Shown here: positions 1 to 7,860 of the stretch, piece by piece
Layout: the number at the start of each line of letters is the position of its first letter
Numbering within the stretch: the first letter of the stretch is position 1
Position numbers and translations under genes: made by a program
NCBI GenBank assembly: GCA_044464225.1
Contig: JBIQLN010000011.1
Location: forward strand, 1 to 64,000
DNA length: 64,000 nucleotides
From: 66-474 sp044464225
Lineage (GTDB): Bacteria > Pseudomonadota > Gammaproteobacteria > Xanthomonadales > Rhodanobacteraceae
Direction of reading: 5' to 3'
Notes under the pieces: generated by a model
What the model saw: only the letters and a program-made list of their open reading frames with translations
The model's database searches: none
What the model was told of the DNA's origin: nothing

Positions 1-274
1 GCAGGGTGGATTCCCAGCTCATGCCGCCGATCAGCCCGATGGTTTTCATGCCGTGGAACACCCGATGGTGTGGTCAGCCGGTCGACTCATCGGGTCAGGT
101 TACCCGATGGGCAGGTGGGCTGGAATCCCGCGCAAGCCGTTCCAGTCCTGAGACGTCGCAGGTCGAAAGTGACCGGGGCCGCGTGCGTGGGAGTCGAAGG
201 CGCGCGTGTCCTGGGTTCGCGCCACCTCGCGTGGAGGCATTGCCGTCCACGTTCGAAGGTGGGTGCACCGACCA
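1..274. other. No gene recognised
   Basis: No reading frame here has a credible start, ribosome binding site or family resemblance. The short frames on both strands are arginine- and serine-rich in the way of chance frames in GC-rich DNA. It lies downstream of the stress-protein gene on the minus strand and may hold its terminator, but I see no clear hairpin with a T tract. Confidence 0.5.
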
Positions 275-757
275 TCAGCGCAGATCGACGTCGCCGACCT
301 TGTCCTTGTAGTCCTTTTTCGGGTCGCGGCCGAACAGCATCTTGACCCCGGCCATCATCTTCGATTCGTTGAGCCAGACTTCGGCGTGTTCCGGGTCGAG
401 GCGCAGCAGGACCAGCTTCGGATCATCCTTGCCGTCGAACCACGCGGCGATGAACGGGTTCCACAAGCGATCGATGACGCCCCGATCCTGGTCCACCGAC
501 AATTTGCCGTGGATGCTGGCAAACAGGTCGTGATCCTTGGCGCTGAAGGCGGCAATCGCGCGATCGCTCTTCGACAGATTGTCGGCCACCGCGTTGGGTT
601 TGCCCACGAAGAACCAGATGGGTCCCGAATTTCCTTCCACCATGGCCGTCATGGGCCGTGCGTGGCCATCCTCCACGCCATTCAGGCCGAGCATGACGGT
701 GCGGTCGGAGGAGAGGGCTTTCCATAGTTTTTCTTCCAGTTTCTGCTCGGTGCTCAT
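275..757 (-). CDS. Pyridoxamine 5'-phosphate oxidase-like general stress protein
   Basis: A 160-residue protein of the flavin-binding split-barrel fold, of the 'general stress protein' type related to pyridoxamine-phosphate oxidase. Members bind FMN or a related cofactor and are cytoplasmic; the substrate is unknown. The segment 'GPIWFFVGKPNA' in the first half and the ending 'KDYKDKVGDVDLR' are typical. I chose the ATG at 757 because AAGGA lies eight bases before it; the longer frame running upstream to about 907 has no such site and no family resemblance. It stands alone, divergent from the PEP-CTERM gene at 1008. True PdxH enzymes are longer and carry a phosphate-binding C-terminus that is absent here, so a role in B6 synthesis is unlikely. 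Confidence 0.85.
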   Translation of the reverse strand: MSTEQKLEEKLWKALSSDRTVMLGLNGVEDGHARPMTAMVEGNSGPIWFFVGKPNAVADNLSKSDRAIAAFSAKDHDLFASIHGKLSVDQDRGVIDRLWNPFIAAWFDGKDDPKLVLLRLDPEHAEVWLNESKMMAGVKMLFGRDPKKDYKDKVGDVDLR

Positions 758-1007
758 GGGAGTTCCTTCTCGGTGCCGGGTGGGGCGGGAGACGGTTACT
801 CTATGGAGTCGTCCGTGAATGCACGATGTAACCTTGGGATGCCTTGAAAGCGGGGTCGGAGTCGTTCCTCGCCTTGCGCGATCGGCGGCGCCTGGCCTGC
901 ATCGCACGCGGCGAAAACGAGTATGCTGGGTGGCGATGGCGGGAGCCGTCGAAAGCCGTGGTCCGAGCCGTCACGATCTTCGCAGGGGTCCTCGAGGGAG
1001 CATCAAG

Positions 1008-1613
1008 ATGCGACGCCTACTTTGCGGTTTCGTTGTTTCTGCCTTGTTGTCCCTCGTCCCGCAACTCGCGGGCGCCACGTTGGTGTACACGTGGCATCCG
1101 CTGGCGGCGGGTACGGATGACGCCGGCGGCGAGTTCCTCATCAGCAGTGGGAAGCTGGTGGCGACGGGTCCCCTGCAATATGACGTGTCGACCGGCACTT
1201 ACGATCCCGGCGTGGACTACGGCAGTCCATTCTCGCTGCTTGCCTTGACCATCCAGGGCAATCCCTATGGCTTCCACCTGGGGCCGAACCTGAGCGGGAA
1301 CGTCGGCGCTGTATCCATCTCGATGGACATGACGCCGATGGGCAGTGGCATCGGCAGCCTTTTGACGGGGTTCTTGTACGCAAACAACGCGGAAATGGAC
1401 TTCTACATGACATCCAGCAACGGCGTCTGGACATTCCTGGATGCGCATTCCGATTTCCCCGGCTGTTTCAGTGACCCGTGGTGCAGCGGGGCAACGGGCC
1501 AGTGGGTACTGACCGCCGTGCCCGAGCCACGGGATCTGGGGATCGCTGTTCTCGGGCTGGGTGCATTCGCAACGGTGCTGCTCGCAAGGCGGCGCGCCTC
1601 GTCAAGGCGATAA
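1008..1613 (+). CDS. PEP-CTERM sorting domain protein, exported
   Basis: A 201-residue exported protein. The N-terminus (MRRLLCGFVVSALLSLV, then a cleavable region ending near LAGA) is a signal peptide. The C-terminus has the PEP-CTERM tripartite signal: VPEP, a hydrophobic helix (about 16 residues) and an RRR-containing basic tail. In known systems such proteins are cleaved and anchored by exosortase, often together with exopolysaccharide production. The middle is rich in Gly, Ser and Thr with no recognisable catalytic domain. The ATG at 1008 follows GAGGGAG at good spacing; upstream in-frame sequence looks non-coding. Three other PEP-CTERM genes lie in this window, but no exosortase does. 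Confidence 0.85.
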   Translation: MRRLLCGFVVSALLSLVPQLAGATLVYTWHPLAAGTDDAGGEFLISSGKLVATGPLQYDVSTGTYDPGVDYGSPFSLLALTIQGNPYGFHLGPNLSGNVGAVSISMDMTPMGSGIGSLLTGFLYANNAEMDFYMTSSNGVWTFLDAHSDFPGCFSDPWCSGATGQWVLTAVPEPRDLGIAVLGLGAFATVLLARRRASSRR

Positions 1614-1733
1614 TCGAACAGGGGCGGAGTCGAGCTTCCTGCTGGTCCAGGGAGCCATTGCTTCTGGCGGTCGCTTTCCCGGGCGGCCCCGTGGACACTC
1701 TCCGCTTCCGGCTCGATACAGGCTTTCCGGACT

Positions 1734-2303
1734 GTGGCAACGGCACTCATCATTGGCGACATCCAGCGCGGCATTACCGGCGCCTATCCCTTCGCCCGAC
1801 AGGTCCTGCCGCCCCTGGCCGACCTGCTGCCCCGGGCTCGAGCTGCGGGCATGCTCGTTGTTTTCGTCCGGATTGCGTTCCGGACCAACCGCACCGATCT
1901 GCCACCGGGCAGCGCGCTCTACAGCTCATTCTTTGAGGCGGGCGACAGCTTTCATGAGGGTGCGCCGGGAACGGAGATCGATCTTCCCGTGGCGCCTGGC
2001 GACATTGTCGTGGTGAAGCGCCGGGCCAGCGCCTTCACCGGAACAGACCTCGATCTCATTCTTCGCGCCAACGGAATCGACGCCATCTGCCTCGCCGGCG
2101 TGGCGACCAGCGCGATGGTCGCGGCGACCTTTTACGAAGCGGCCGATCTGGGTTACCGCATGACGCTGCTCCGCGACGGCTGCGCAGACAGCGATCCTTC
2201 CATCCACGATTTCTTCATGGACAAGGTATTTCCGAGTCGCGGGGCCAAGGTGGTGTCGTGCAGTGAGTGGCCGGGACCCAGTGACTTTTCGCGAGGGTCA
2301 TGA
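1734..2303 (+). CDS. Isochorismatase-fold hydrolase lacking the catalytic cysteine
   Basis: A 189-residue cytoplasmic protein of the isochorismatase/cysteine-hydrolase superfamily. Asp9 (in IIGDIQRG) and Lys95 (VVVKRRASAF) match two of the catalytic triad positions. The segment GVATSAMVAAT (122-132) is the usual nucleophile loop, but Met128 stands where nicotinamidase-type members have Cys. Non-cysteine members are known, among them isochorismatases that hydrolyse vinyl ethers, so the protein may be active on a different bond or may be a binding protein. The start is a GTG without a strong ribosome binding site. The last dozen residues (WPGPSDFSRGS) are encoded by a dispersed repeat that begins at about 2271, so the native C-terminus has probably been replaced or extended. 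Confidence 0.75.
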   Translation: MATALIIGDIQRGITGAYPFARQVLPPLADLLPRARAAGMLVVFVRIAFRTNRTDLPPGSALYSSFFEAGDSFHEGAPGTEIDLPVAPGDIVVVKRRASAFTGTDLDLILRANGIDAICLAGVATSAMVAATFYEAADLGYRMTLLRDGCADSDPSIHDFFMDKVFPSRGAKVVSCSEWPGPSDFSRGS

Positions 2304-2360
2304 AACGAAAGACGCCGGGTCCCGGATATCGCTTCGCGATTCCGGGATGACGAACAAAAT
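2271..2360. repeat. Dispersed hairpin-ended repeat, copy 1
   Basis: The left part reads CCGGGACCCAGTGACTTTTC and the right part GTCCCGGATATCGCTTCG, then ATTCCGGGATGACGA. These strings recur at 3384-3560 and 63843 onward, and in part at 4169 and 61981. The right end folds on itself (CCGGATATCGC pairing loosely with GCGATTCCGG). This copy is short and lacks the outer CGTCATCCCGG of the left end. It overlaps the end of the isochorismatase-fold gene and touches the end of the LysR gene. Confidence 0.75.
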
Positions 2361-3274
2361 CAGGCTTCCCGCTTGTCCCTGACACGCCTTTTCTTCTTGT
2401 TTCCCGCAAGCTCCGCCAACGCGTGCTCCGTCACGGTGCCGCGCAACTGCTTCAGCGCGGGCGATGCCGGATCGCCGCCGGCATGCAGGCAAACATCGAC
2501 GCGCGGCAACGGCGGCAGCCCGTACTTGCCGTCCAGCCGCTTAAGGTGGGGCGGGATGCCTGCGCTGGTGCGCAAGGTGATGCCGAGCCCGGCGGCGACA
2601 CCTGCCCACAGGCTCTGCAGGCTGGCGGTGACGAAGGCCGGCCGCCAGGCCATGCCGGCCTTGTCCAGCACCCGGGTGCCGGCCTCGCGGAAGAAGCACG
2701 GCGGGTGGTAGAGCGCCAGGTCGATGACCTCGCTCGATCGCAACCGCTTGCCCGCGTCCGCGGCGCCCACCCACGTCATCGGCAGTGTCGCGAGCCGTTC
2801 GGCATCGGCGCGCCGTGCATGGCCCATCGCCAGCACCAGATCCAGCTCGCCGCGATCGAGCTTTTCCAGCAGCGCGCTGTTGCGTTCGACCGCCACGTCC
2901 ACCCGCACGGCAGGGTAAGCCTTCTTGAATTGCCCCAGCGCCGCCGGCAGCCAGGATTCGGCGAAGTCGCCGGGCAAGCCGAACCGCACCGTGCCGCCGA
3001 TCGATGCGCCATGCACGGCGTGCACCGTCTCGTCGTTGAGCGCGAGGATGCGCAGCGCATACGCGTGCACCCGGTCGCCCGCTTCGGTCAACACCACCCG
3101 GCGCCCCTGCTTGCGGAACAACGGCTGTGCCAGTTGCGTTTCCAGCTTGCGCATCTGCTGACTGACCGCCGATTGCGAGCGACCCACGCGCTCCGCGGCG
3201 CGGGCCAGGCTGCCCAGGTGAAGGATCGCGGCCAGGGTGCGCAGCGCATCCATGTCGAGATTGGGAAGGGACAT
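2360..3274 (-). CDS. LysR-family transcriptional regulator
   Basis: A 304-residue DNA-binding regulator. The N-terminal winged helix-turn-helix (about residues 8-65) contains the LysR signature LARAAERVGRSQSAVSQQMR. The effector-binding domain follows from about residue 90 (GTVRFGLPGDFAESWLP) to about 290. The tail is lysine/arginine-rich (NKKKRRVRDKREA). The start ATG at 3274 has a weak ribosome binding site; an internal Met eight residues in is also possible. LysR proteins usually regulate a divergent gene, but the next gene upstream is the lipocalin-like gene 340 bases away with a repeat between, so the target is uncertain. The effector cannot be told from sequence. Confidence 0.92.
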   Translation of the reverse strand: MSLPNLDMDALRTLAAILHLGSLARAAERVGRSQSAVSQQMRKLETQLAQPLFRKQGRRVVLTEAGDRVHAYALRILALNDETVHAVHGASIGGTVRFGLPGDFAESWLPAALGQFKKAYPAVRVDVAVERNSALLEKLDRGELDLVLAMGHARRADAERLATLPMTWVGAADAGKRLRSSEVIDLALYHPPCFFREAGTRVLDKAGMAWRPAFVTASLQSLWAGVAAGLGITLRTSAGIPPHLKRLDGKYGLPPLPRVDVCLHAGGDPASPALKQLRGTVTEHALAELAGNKKKRRVRDKREA

Positions 3275-3383
3275 AGGTAAGCAAATCGAAACGATTTGCT
3301 TCGAATTATTCGCTTTTTCTACAGGTTTGCAAAGCCTATGCTCGATCGGGCTTCGCCGAGGAAACTCTGATCAACCGCGTCGT

Positions 3384-3560
3384 CGTCATCCCGGCGCAAG
3401 CCGGGACCCAGTGACTTTCTTGGAACGCACTGAAATGCAAAGTCGCTGGCAAACTCGCCGCTTCCCGCGGCTCGCCCTACGGGCCATCGGCTTCGCCGAT
3501 GTTCGCTCCGGCATCCTACCTTCGCAGTCCGGATATCGCTTCGCGATTCCGGGATGACGA
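3384..3560. repeat. Dispersed hairpin-ended repeat, most complete copy
   Basis: This 177-base element starts CGTCATCCCGGCGCAAGCCG and ends ATTCCGGGATGACGAC, so its outer 11 bases (CGTCATCCCGG / CCGGGATGACG) are inverted repeats. Each end also folds alone: CCCGGCGCAAGCCGGG on the left, CCGGATATCGC with GCGATTCCGG on the right. The middle holds CTGAAATGCAAAGTCGCTGG and a GGCTTCGCC-type stem. It looks like a miniature non-coding mobile or REP-type element. It lies between the LysR gene and the lipocalin-like gene. Confidence 0.8.
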
Positions 3561-3614
3561 CAAAAGCGAGAGTTTCCCTGACGTCGCGACGTGCGATTCG
3601 AAAGAGGACAACCC

Positions 3615-4214
3615 ATGAACCTGTACCGCCTGTTCTTCCGCCTTGTCGTCGTCGCCTGTGTGCTGCCCGGCATGGCCTTGTCTTCCGCCGCGAAAGCGGC
3701 CGACACCCACAACGACGTTTCGCTGGCCGGAACCTGGACGCTGGTGGCCGCCGACGTGATCCATCCGGACGGCTCGCGCGCGCGCGACTATGGCGATGCG
3801 CCGAAAGGCCTGCTGATGATCGATCGTGCGGGGCGCTACTCGCTGCAGATTTTCCGCAGCGACCGCCCCCGCTTCACCAGCCCCGCCAAGGCCAGGGGCA
3901 CCGCGCAGGAATACCGCGCCGCGGTGATGGGCTCGAGCACCCATTACGGCACGCTCGCAGTCGAAGCGGGCAAGCACCAACTGGTGTTCCATATCGAAGC
4001 TGCGTCGTTCCCGAATTGGGAAGGGCAGGTGCAAACCCGCACGTTCGAATTGCACGGCGACACGCTCAGCTACCGGGTGCCGCCGCGTCCGAACGGCGAC
4101 GTGCCGATTTCGGTGTGGCGACGCGTCGGGATCGGCACGGCGCATCAGGCGGGATCTGATTTTCGCCCGTCATCCCGGCGGCGCGGGGAGGGGCCATGGA
4201 TGGCCGCGTTTTGA
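3615..4214 (+). CDS. Exported lipocalin-like protein
   Basis: A 199-residue protein with an N-terminal signal peptide (MNLYRLFFRLVVVACVLPGM through SSAAKAA). A lipocalin-like barrel domain follows, opening with the typical SLAGTWTLVAADV and containing GLLMIDRAGRYSLQIFRSDR. Such domains bind small hydrophobic ligands; the ligand is unknown. The ATG at 3615 follows AAAGAGGA at good spacing. The domain ends near VWRRVG; the final 20 or so residues are translated from the next dispersed repeat (ATCCCGGCGGCGCGGGGAG), so the C-terminal tail is probably not native. It stands alone between two repeats. Confidence 0.75.
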   Translation: MNLYRLFFRLVVVACVLPGMALSSAAKAADTHNDVSLAGTWTLVAADVIHPDGSRARDYGDAPKGLLMIDRAGRYSLQIFRSDRPRFTSPAKARGTAQEYRAAVMGSSTHYGTLAVEAGKHQLVFHIEAASFPNWEGQVQTRTFELHGDTLSYRVPPRPNGDVPISVWRRVGIGTAHQAGSDFRPSSRRRGEGPWMAAF

Positions 4215-4345
4215 GAACCGGGGAGAGCCCGGACCCAGTGACTTTCGCGCAGCACACGAAAAGGCAAAGTCCCCGCGTCCAGCGGCTCGGCCTGCGCAAT
4301 GCCATGCATTGGTTCGCCTTGCTGGCTTCCTGTTTCGCTCCAGCA
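4169..4345. repeat. Dispersed repeat, degenerate copy
   Basis: It begins CGTCATCCCGGCGGCGCGGG and later holds GCCCGGACCCAGTGACTTTC followed by GAAAAGGCAAAGTCCCCGCG, which match the left end and the middle of the copy at 3384-3560. About 40 bases (ATGGATGGCCGCGTTTTGA region) are inserted between CCCGG and GCCCGG. No convincing right end is visible. The first part is translated as the tail of the lipocalin-like protein. Confidence 0.6.
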
Positions 4346-4361
4346 AGCCCGGTTGGAGGGA

Positions 4362-5525
4362 TCAATTCAGCGATTTCAGGTGTTGCAGCTTGGCGGCGTA
4401 GATGGCGCGCCAATGCGGGGTGGTGCTGTTCTCTTTCGCCAGTTCCAGTTGCTTGCGTGCCAGGCGCATGTCGCCGAGATGCGACGCGGCGACGGCCAGT
4501 TGGAAATGCGATGCGGCATCGTAGGGCCGCTCCGAAAGCGCCTTCTCGAACAGCCGTGCCGCGTCCGCGAACCGGCCCGCTAGCATCGCCTCCATGCCCC
4601 TGTCGTAGAAGTAGAACGGCGAATGACGCTGGATCTGCGCCAGCCGTTTCGCCCACACCTCCGCTTCCGCGCCGCGGCCTTCCAGCGCGAGTACCCGCAT
4701 CAGGTTGGAGATCGCCGACACGTTGTCGGGATCGCGTTGGAGCGCGTAACGCATCGCGCGCTCGGCCGCCGCCCGGTGGTCCCGCTCGAGGTAGATGACG
4801 CCGAGCGTGTTGGCGGCGTTCGCGAATCCGGGGTCGGCATGGAGCGCCGCGCGGGCAAACCAGTAGGCGCGATCGACATCGCCATGGACCATGACCTCGG
4901 CCGCGCGGTTGTTCATGTACATCGCGACGATGGTCCGCTCCGGAATCGGCCGCGACACGGCGCTCGCCACCTGCCGTGGCGGCAGGAAGTCCACGATCAT
5001 GGGTGTTTCGTCGTCACGGTGGAACGTAAAGCCCGACGTGCGCGGGCCGAGCACCAGGTTCACGTGCTGGCTGAGGATGGCGAACCCGGCATCGCGCGAC
5101 CAGGTGTCGAAGTCACGGACCTCCTGGTAGGTCACGTGGATGTCGAGTTGCTTGGCCAGGGCGGCGGCCATGATCACCAGCGAGAGGCAATTGCCTTCGC
5201 GCACCGCGAAAGTTTGCGACGCGGTGCGGGTGATGGCCGAGTCGTAATCGATCAGGAGTTTGCCGTTGAGGGCATTGAGCAACGCTTGCCGCGCATCGCG
5301 GTGGCGATTCTGCGGAAGGATTTCATCCGCAATGAAGCGCCGCATCGAGGCGTCGACGGCAAAAATCGATGCGTGGTCCACCGGCTCGGCGGGCGGCTTG
5401 AACAGTGCGTCGCGGAAAAGTGGCGTGACGTCACCGTGACTGGCAGCGGGTACGTGCGCGCAACCCGCCATCGACGTTGCCAAAAAGATTGCACCGACCT
5501 GCAACACCCGGATGAAGGTTTTCAC
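4362..5525 (-). CDS. Lipoprotein with transglutaminase-like and TPR domains
   Basis: A 387-residue probable lipoprotein: the signal peptide ends in the lipobox SMAG-C at about residues 19-22. Residues of about 75-170 resemble a transglutaminase/cysteine-protease-like domain, with Cys in REGNCLSL and a later His in SQHVNL. From about 215 to the end are tetratricopeptide repeats (for example FANAANTLGVIYLERDHRAA and ADAARLFEKALSERPYDAAS). TPR domains mediate protein contacts. The start is GTG with GGAGGCGAAG directly upstream. It is transcribed away from the PGAM5-like gene. The enzyme role is inferred from the Cys/His pattern only. Confidence 0.75.
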   Translation of the reverse strand: MKTFIRVLQVGAIFLATSMAGCAHVPAASHGDVTPLFRDALFKPPAEPVDHASIFAVDASMRRFIADEILPQNRHRDARQALLNALNGKLLIDYDSAITRTASQTFAVREGNCLSLVIMAAALAKQLDIHVTYQEVRDFDTWSRDAGFAILSQHVNLVLGPRTSGFTFHRDDETPMIVDFLPPRQVASAVSRPIPERTIVAMYMNNRAAEVMVHGDVDRAYWFARAALHADPGFANAANTLGVIYLERDHRAAAERAMRYALQRDPDNVSAISNLMRVLALEGRGAEAEVWAKRLAQIQRHSPFYFYDRGMEAMLAGRFADAARLFEKALSERPYDAASHFQLAVAASHLGDMRLARKQLELAKENSTTPHWRAIYAAKLQHLKSLN

Positions 5526-5605
5526 CTTCGCCTCCGCAGCGGGCCTGCATCCGCTTGGCGGTCATTCGATGGCCTGCTGCACGGTCATCTTACACTGGCG
5601 GGAGC

Positions 5606-5630
5606 CGGGCCGGGTTCAAAGAACGGCCCG
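5606..5630. other. Imperfect hairpin in a divergent intergenic region
   Basis: CGGGCC pairs with GGCCCG and the inner GTTC with GAAC around an AAA loop, leaving a two-base bulge: ten base pairs in all. It lies in the 168-base region between the divergently transcribed TPR lipoprotein and PGAM5-like genes, so it is not placed as a terminator of either. It could act in the leader of the PGAM5-like mRNA or as an operator. Confidence 0.3.
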
Positions 5631-5693
5631 CAAGGGAATGGGGTAATGAGGCAAAATGCTGGCGTTCCATTTTGTGGCCATCGGCGAATCGCC

Positions 5694-6434
5694 ATGAACA
5701 AACGCCTGATCACGCTGTGCAGCTTCGTCCTGCTCGCATCCATCATCGGCGGCGCCGCGCGCGCGGCCGATGCGCAGGCGCCCGCCGAGCGCACCGTCGT
5801 GCTGGTTCGCCACGGCAGTTACGTGCCCGATCCGAAGATCGACGACAAGATCGGTCCGCACCTGTCACCGCTGGGCTCGGCGCAGGCCCATCTCGCCGGC
5901 GCGCGGCTGGCCGGCATGCCGGGTCGCTTCGACGGGATGTATGTCAGTCCGATGCAGCGTGCGCGCGATACCGCGGCGATCATCGGCGAAAGTTTCCCCG
6001 GCCGGCATTTCGAGGTGGTGGATGACTTGGCCGAATGCGTGCCGCCGACGTGGCGCGCCGATGTCGCGAAGGATTATTCGCGCGCGGAGCAGGCGGACTG
6101 CAAGGCCCGGCTCGATCGCGACTTCGCGCGTTTCTTCAAGCCTGCGGTCGGCGGTCCGCAACGCGATCTGCTGGTGTGCCACGGCGACGTGATCCGTTAC
6201 CTGGTGACGCGCGCGATGCGGGTGGACACCCGGGCATGGCTGGAAATGTCGGTGGGCAATGCCAGCATCACCGTGATTCGCGTGCAGCCCGACGGCCGGA
6301 TGAAGGTGATTGCCGTGGGCGACGTCGGCCATATTCCGCCGAACCTGCAAAGCGGTGCCACCGGCGATCCCGATCGCAGCCTCGCCGTGCCGGCTCAGGC
6401 CAAAACCGGGACGGAGGTCATTGACGAGCGCTGA
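5694..6434 (+). CDS. Exported histidine phosphatase resembling PGAM5
   Basis: A 246-residue histidine-phosphatase-superfamily protein with a signal peptide (ending near ARAADA), so probably periplasmic. RHG at 39-41 carries the histidine that is phosphorylated during catalysis; the second catalytic His is at 163 in VCHGDVIRYL. The order of motifs, including LSPLGSAQAHLAGARLAGM, SPMQRARDTAAII, GNASITVI and GDVGHIPPNL, follows mitochondrial PGAM5, a Ser/Thr/His protein phosphatase, more closely than phosphoglycerate mutase or SixA. The substrate is unknown. The ribosome binding site is weak. Its stop overlaps the start of the methyltransferase by one base (TGATG), so the two are probably co-translated. 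Confidence 0.8.
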   Translation: MNKRLITLCSFVLLASIIGGAARAADAQAPAERTVVLVRHGSYVPDPKIDDKIGPHLSPLGSAQAHLAGARLAGMPGRFDGMYVSPMQRARDTAAIIGESFPGRHFEVVDDLAECVPPTWRADVAKDYSRAEQADCKARLDRDFARFFKPAVGGPQRDLLVCHGDVIRYLVTRAMRVDTRAWLEMSVGNASITVIRVQPDGRMKVIAVGDVGHIPPNLQSGATGDPDRSLAVPAQAKTGTEVIDER

Positions 6435-7081
6435 TGCCCGAAGACCGCTCCGGCAACAACCGTCGTGCAGTCGCGGATTACCAGCACTCCGCGCGTGAGT
6501 ACGTCGCCACGGTGAACGGCAGGCCATCGGCCAGTGCCGAAGCGCTGCGGCGGCTGGCTGAGCGGGTCGCGCCGGGTGCGCGCGTGCTGGAGATCGGCTC
6601 CGGTCCCGGCTGGGATGCCGATGCACTCGAGGCGCTGGGCATCGATGTGCACCGCACCGACGTCACCGCCGCCTTCTGCGATTTCCAGGCCGAACGCGGC
6701 AAGCGTTGCGATCGCCTCGACCTGCTGTCGGACCGCATCGACGTGCGCTATGGCGGCGCGATGATGCTCTGTGTGTTGCAGCACTTTGAACGCACGCAGT
6801 TGGATGCGGCGCTGCGCAAGCTGGCAGGTGCACTGGACGCGGGCGGCCCGCTGCTCCTGATGTACCCGGAAGGCGACGACGAGTGCCGGGAGCACGGGGC
6901 CGCTGGCGACTACCTGGTGGTGCGATGGGCGCCGGCTGCGTTCGATGCGCACCTCGCGCGGGCAGGATTCGCAGTGGCATGGGAGCACACCATCGATGGG
7001 CGGGGTGGCTCATGGCGCATGGTGCTGGCGGAACGTCGGTCACCGGTGGGAGCGACAAAAGGGCAACGGGAACGAAGGTAA
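6434..7081 (+). CDS. Class I SAM-dependent methyltransferase
   Basis: A 215-residue cytoplasmic protein with the Rossmann-type SAM-binding fold. Motif I is VLEIGSGPGWDADAL (about residues 51-65) and an acidic residue follows in VHRTDV. Later blocks are YGGAMMLCVLQHFER and GGPLLLMYPEGD. The methyl acceptor is not predictable. Its ATG overlaps the stop of the PGAM5-like gene, the classic arrangement of translational coupling. The reason for pairing an exported phosphatase with a cytoplasmic methyltransferase is not apparent. The C-terminal 15 residues (SPVGATKGQRERR) look unstructured. Confidence 0.82.
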   Translation: MPEDRSGNNRRAVADYQHSAREYVATVNGRPSASAEALRRLAERVAPGARVLEIGSGPGWDADALEALGIDVHRTDVTAAFCDFQAERGKRCDRLDLLSDRIDVRYGGAMMLCVLQHFERTQLDAALRKLAGALDAGGPLLLMYPEGDDECREHGAAGDYLVVRWAPAAFDAHLARAGFAVAWEHTIDGRGGSWRMVLAERRSPVGATKGQRERR

Positions 7082-7296
7082 CTGGGCGTTTGCGGACGTT
7101 CGAGGGCTGCTTCGCCGCAAACCCTGTCATTGCGAATACGGGGTTGCGTGCCCAACGCGAACCCGAAGCCAATCTTCATTCTGGGCCTCGATCCGTTGTC
7201 TCCCGGAGGCATGGCTCTCACCGGCATGGGCTACACGGAAGCGCAACACCGTTCGTGGCAGACTCGCCGTGCAGCAGGTTGCAAGCGAGGTGGAAC

Positions 7297-7848
7297 ATGA
7301 AACCCATCGCCGGATCCCATCGGGGCACGATCGCCCTGTTTGCCGCGCTCGCGCTGTGGCTGGGCAGCATTTCGCCGCCCAGCACCGCCGCGGTCACGCC
7401 GGCCGAATCCCCGGTATCGGTGACGTACGTCAACCCGGAGCAATTCACCGAAAACCGCCTGTACGGCAGGCAGGACCGGTTCAACCGGATCGACTACCTG
7501 GCAGAGTTGAAGGCGTACCTGATCAAGCAGGGGCAGGACATCCTTGCGCCGGGCCAAAGCCTGCAGGTCGACATCACCGACATCCAGCTTGCCGGTGCGT
7601 ACGAGCCCTGGCTCGGCCCGCAATGGAGTTACGTGCGGATCATGCGCGACATCTACTCGCCGCGGATCGAGCTGACCTTCAGATTGGTCGACCAGGACGG
7701 CAATGTGCTGCGCGAGGGCAAACGGGTGCTGCGCGATCTGGACTACTTGAACAGCGGCGTGAGCGTGCCGTCCGCAACGGGAACGTCGCTGTATTACGAC
7801 AAGGCACTGCTGCGTCGCTGGCTGAGGCGTGGCCCGGACAAGCTCTGA
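7297..7848 (+). CDS. DUF3016 family exported protein
   Basis: A 183-residue protein of the DUF3016 family, common in Xanthomonadaceae and relatives, of unknown function. The N-terminal signal peptide (GTIALFAALALWLGSISPPS, then TAA) suggests periplasmic or envelope location. The conserved domain runs from SVTYVNPEQFTENR to the C-terminal KALLRRWLRRG. The ATG at 7297 follows AGGTGGA at good spacing. The gene ends 12 bases before the convergent PhoD-type phosphatase gene. A partial copy of its 3' third lies at 11252-11467. Confidence 0.85.
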   Translation: MKPIAGSHRGTIALFAALALWLGSISPPSTAAVTPAESPVSVTYVNPEQFTENRLYGRQDRFNRIDYLAELKAYLIKQGQDILAPGQSLQVDITDIQLAGAYEPWLGPQWSYVRIMRDIYSPRIELTFRLVDQDGNVLREGKRVLRDLDYLNSGVSVPSATGTSLYYDKALLRRWLRRGPDKL

Positions 7849-7860
7849 CGCACGGGCATT

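Noticed and set aside
4623..5693. Long plus-strand frame running into the PGAM5-like gene
   Set aside because: It is the antisense shadow of the TPR lipoprotein gene; the real start is at the signal peptide (5694).
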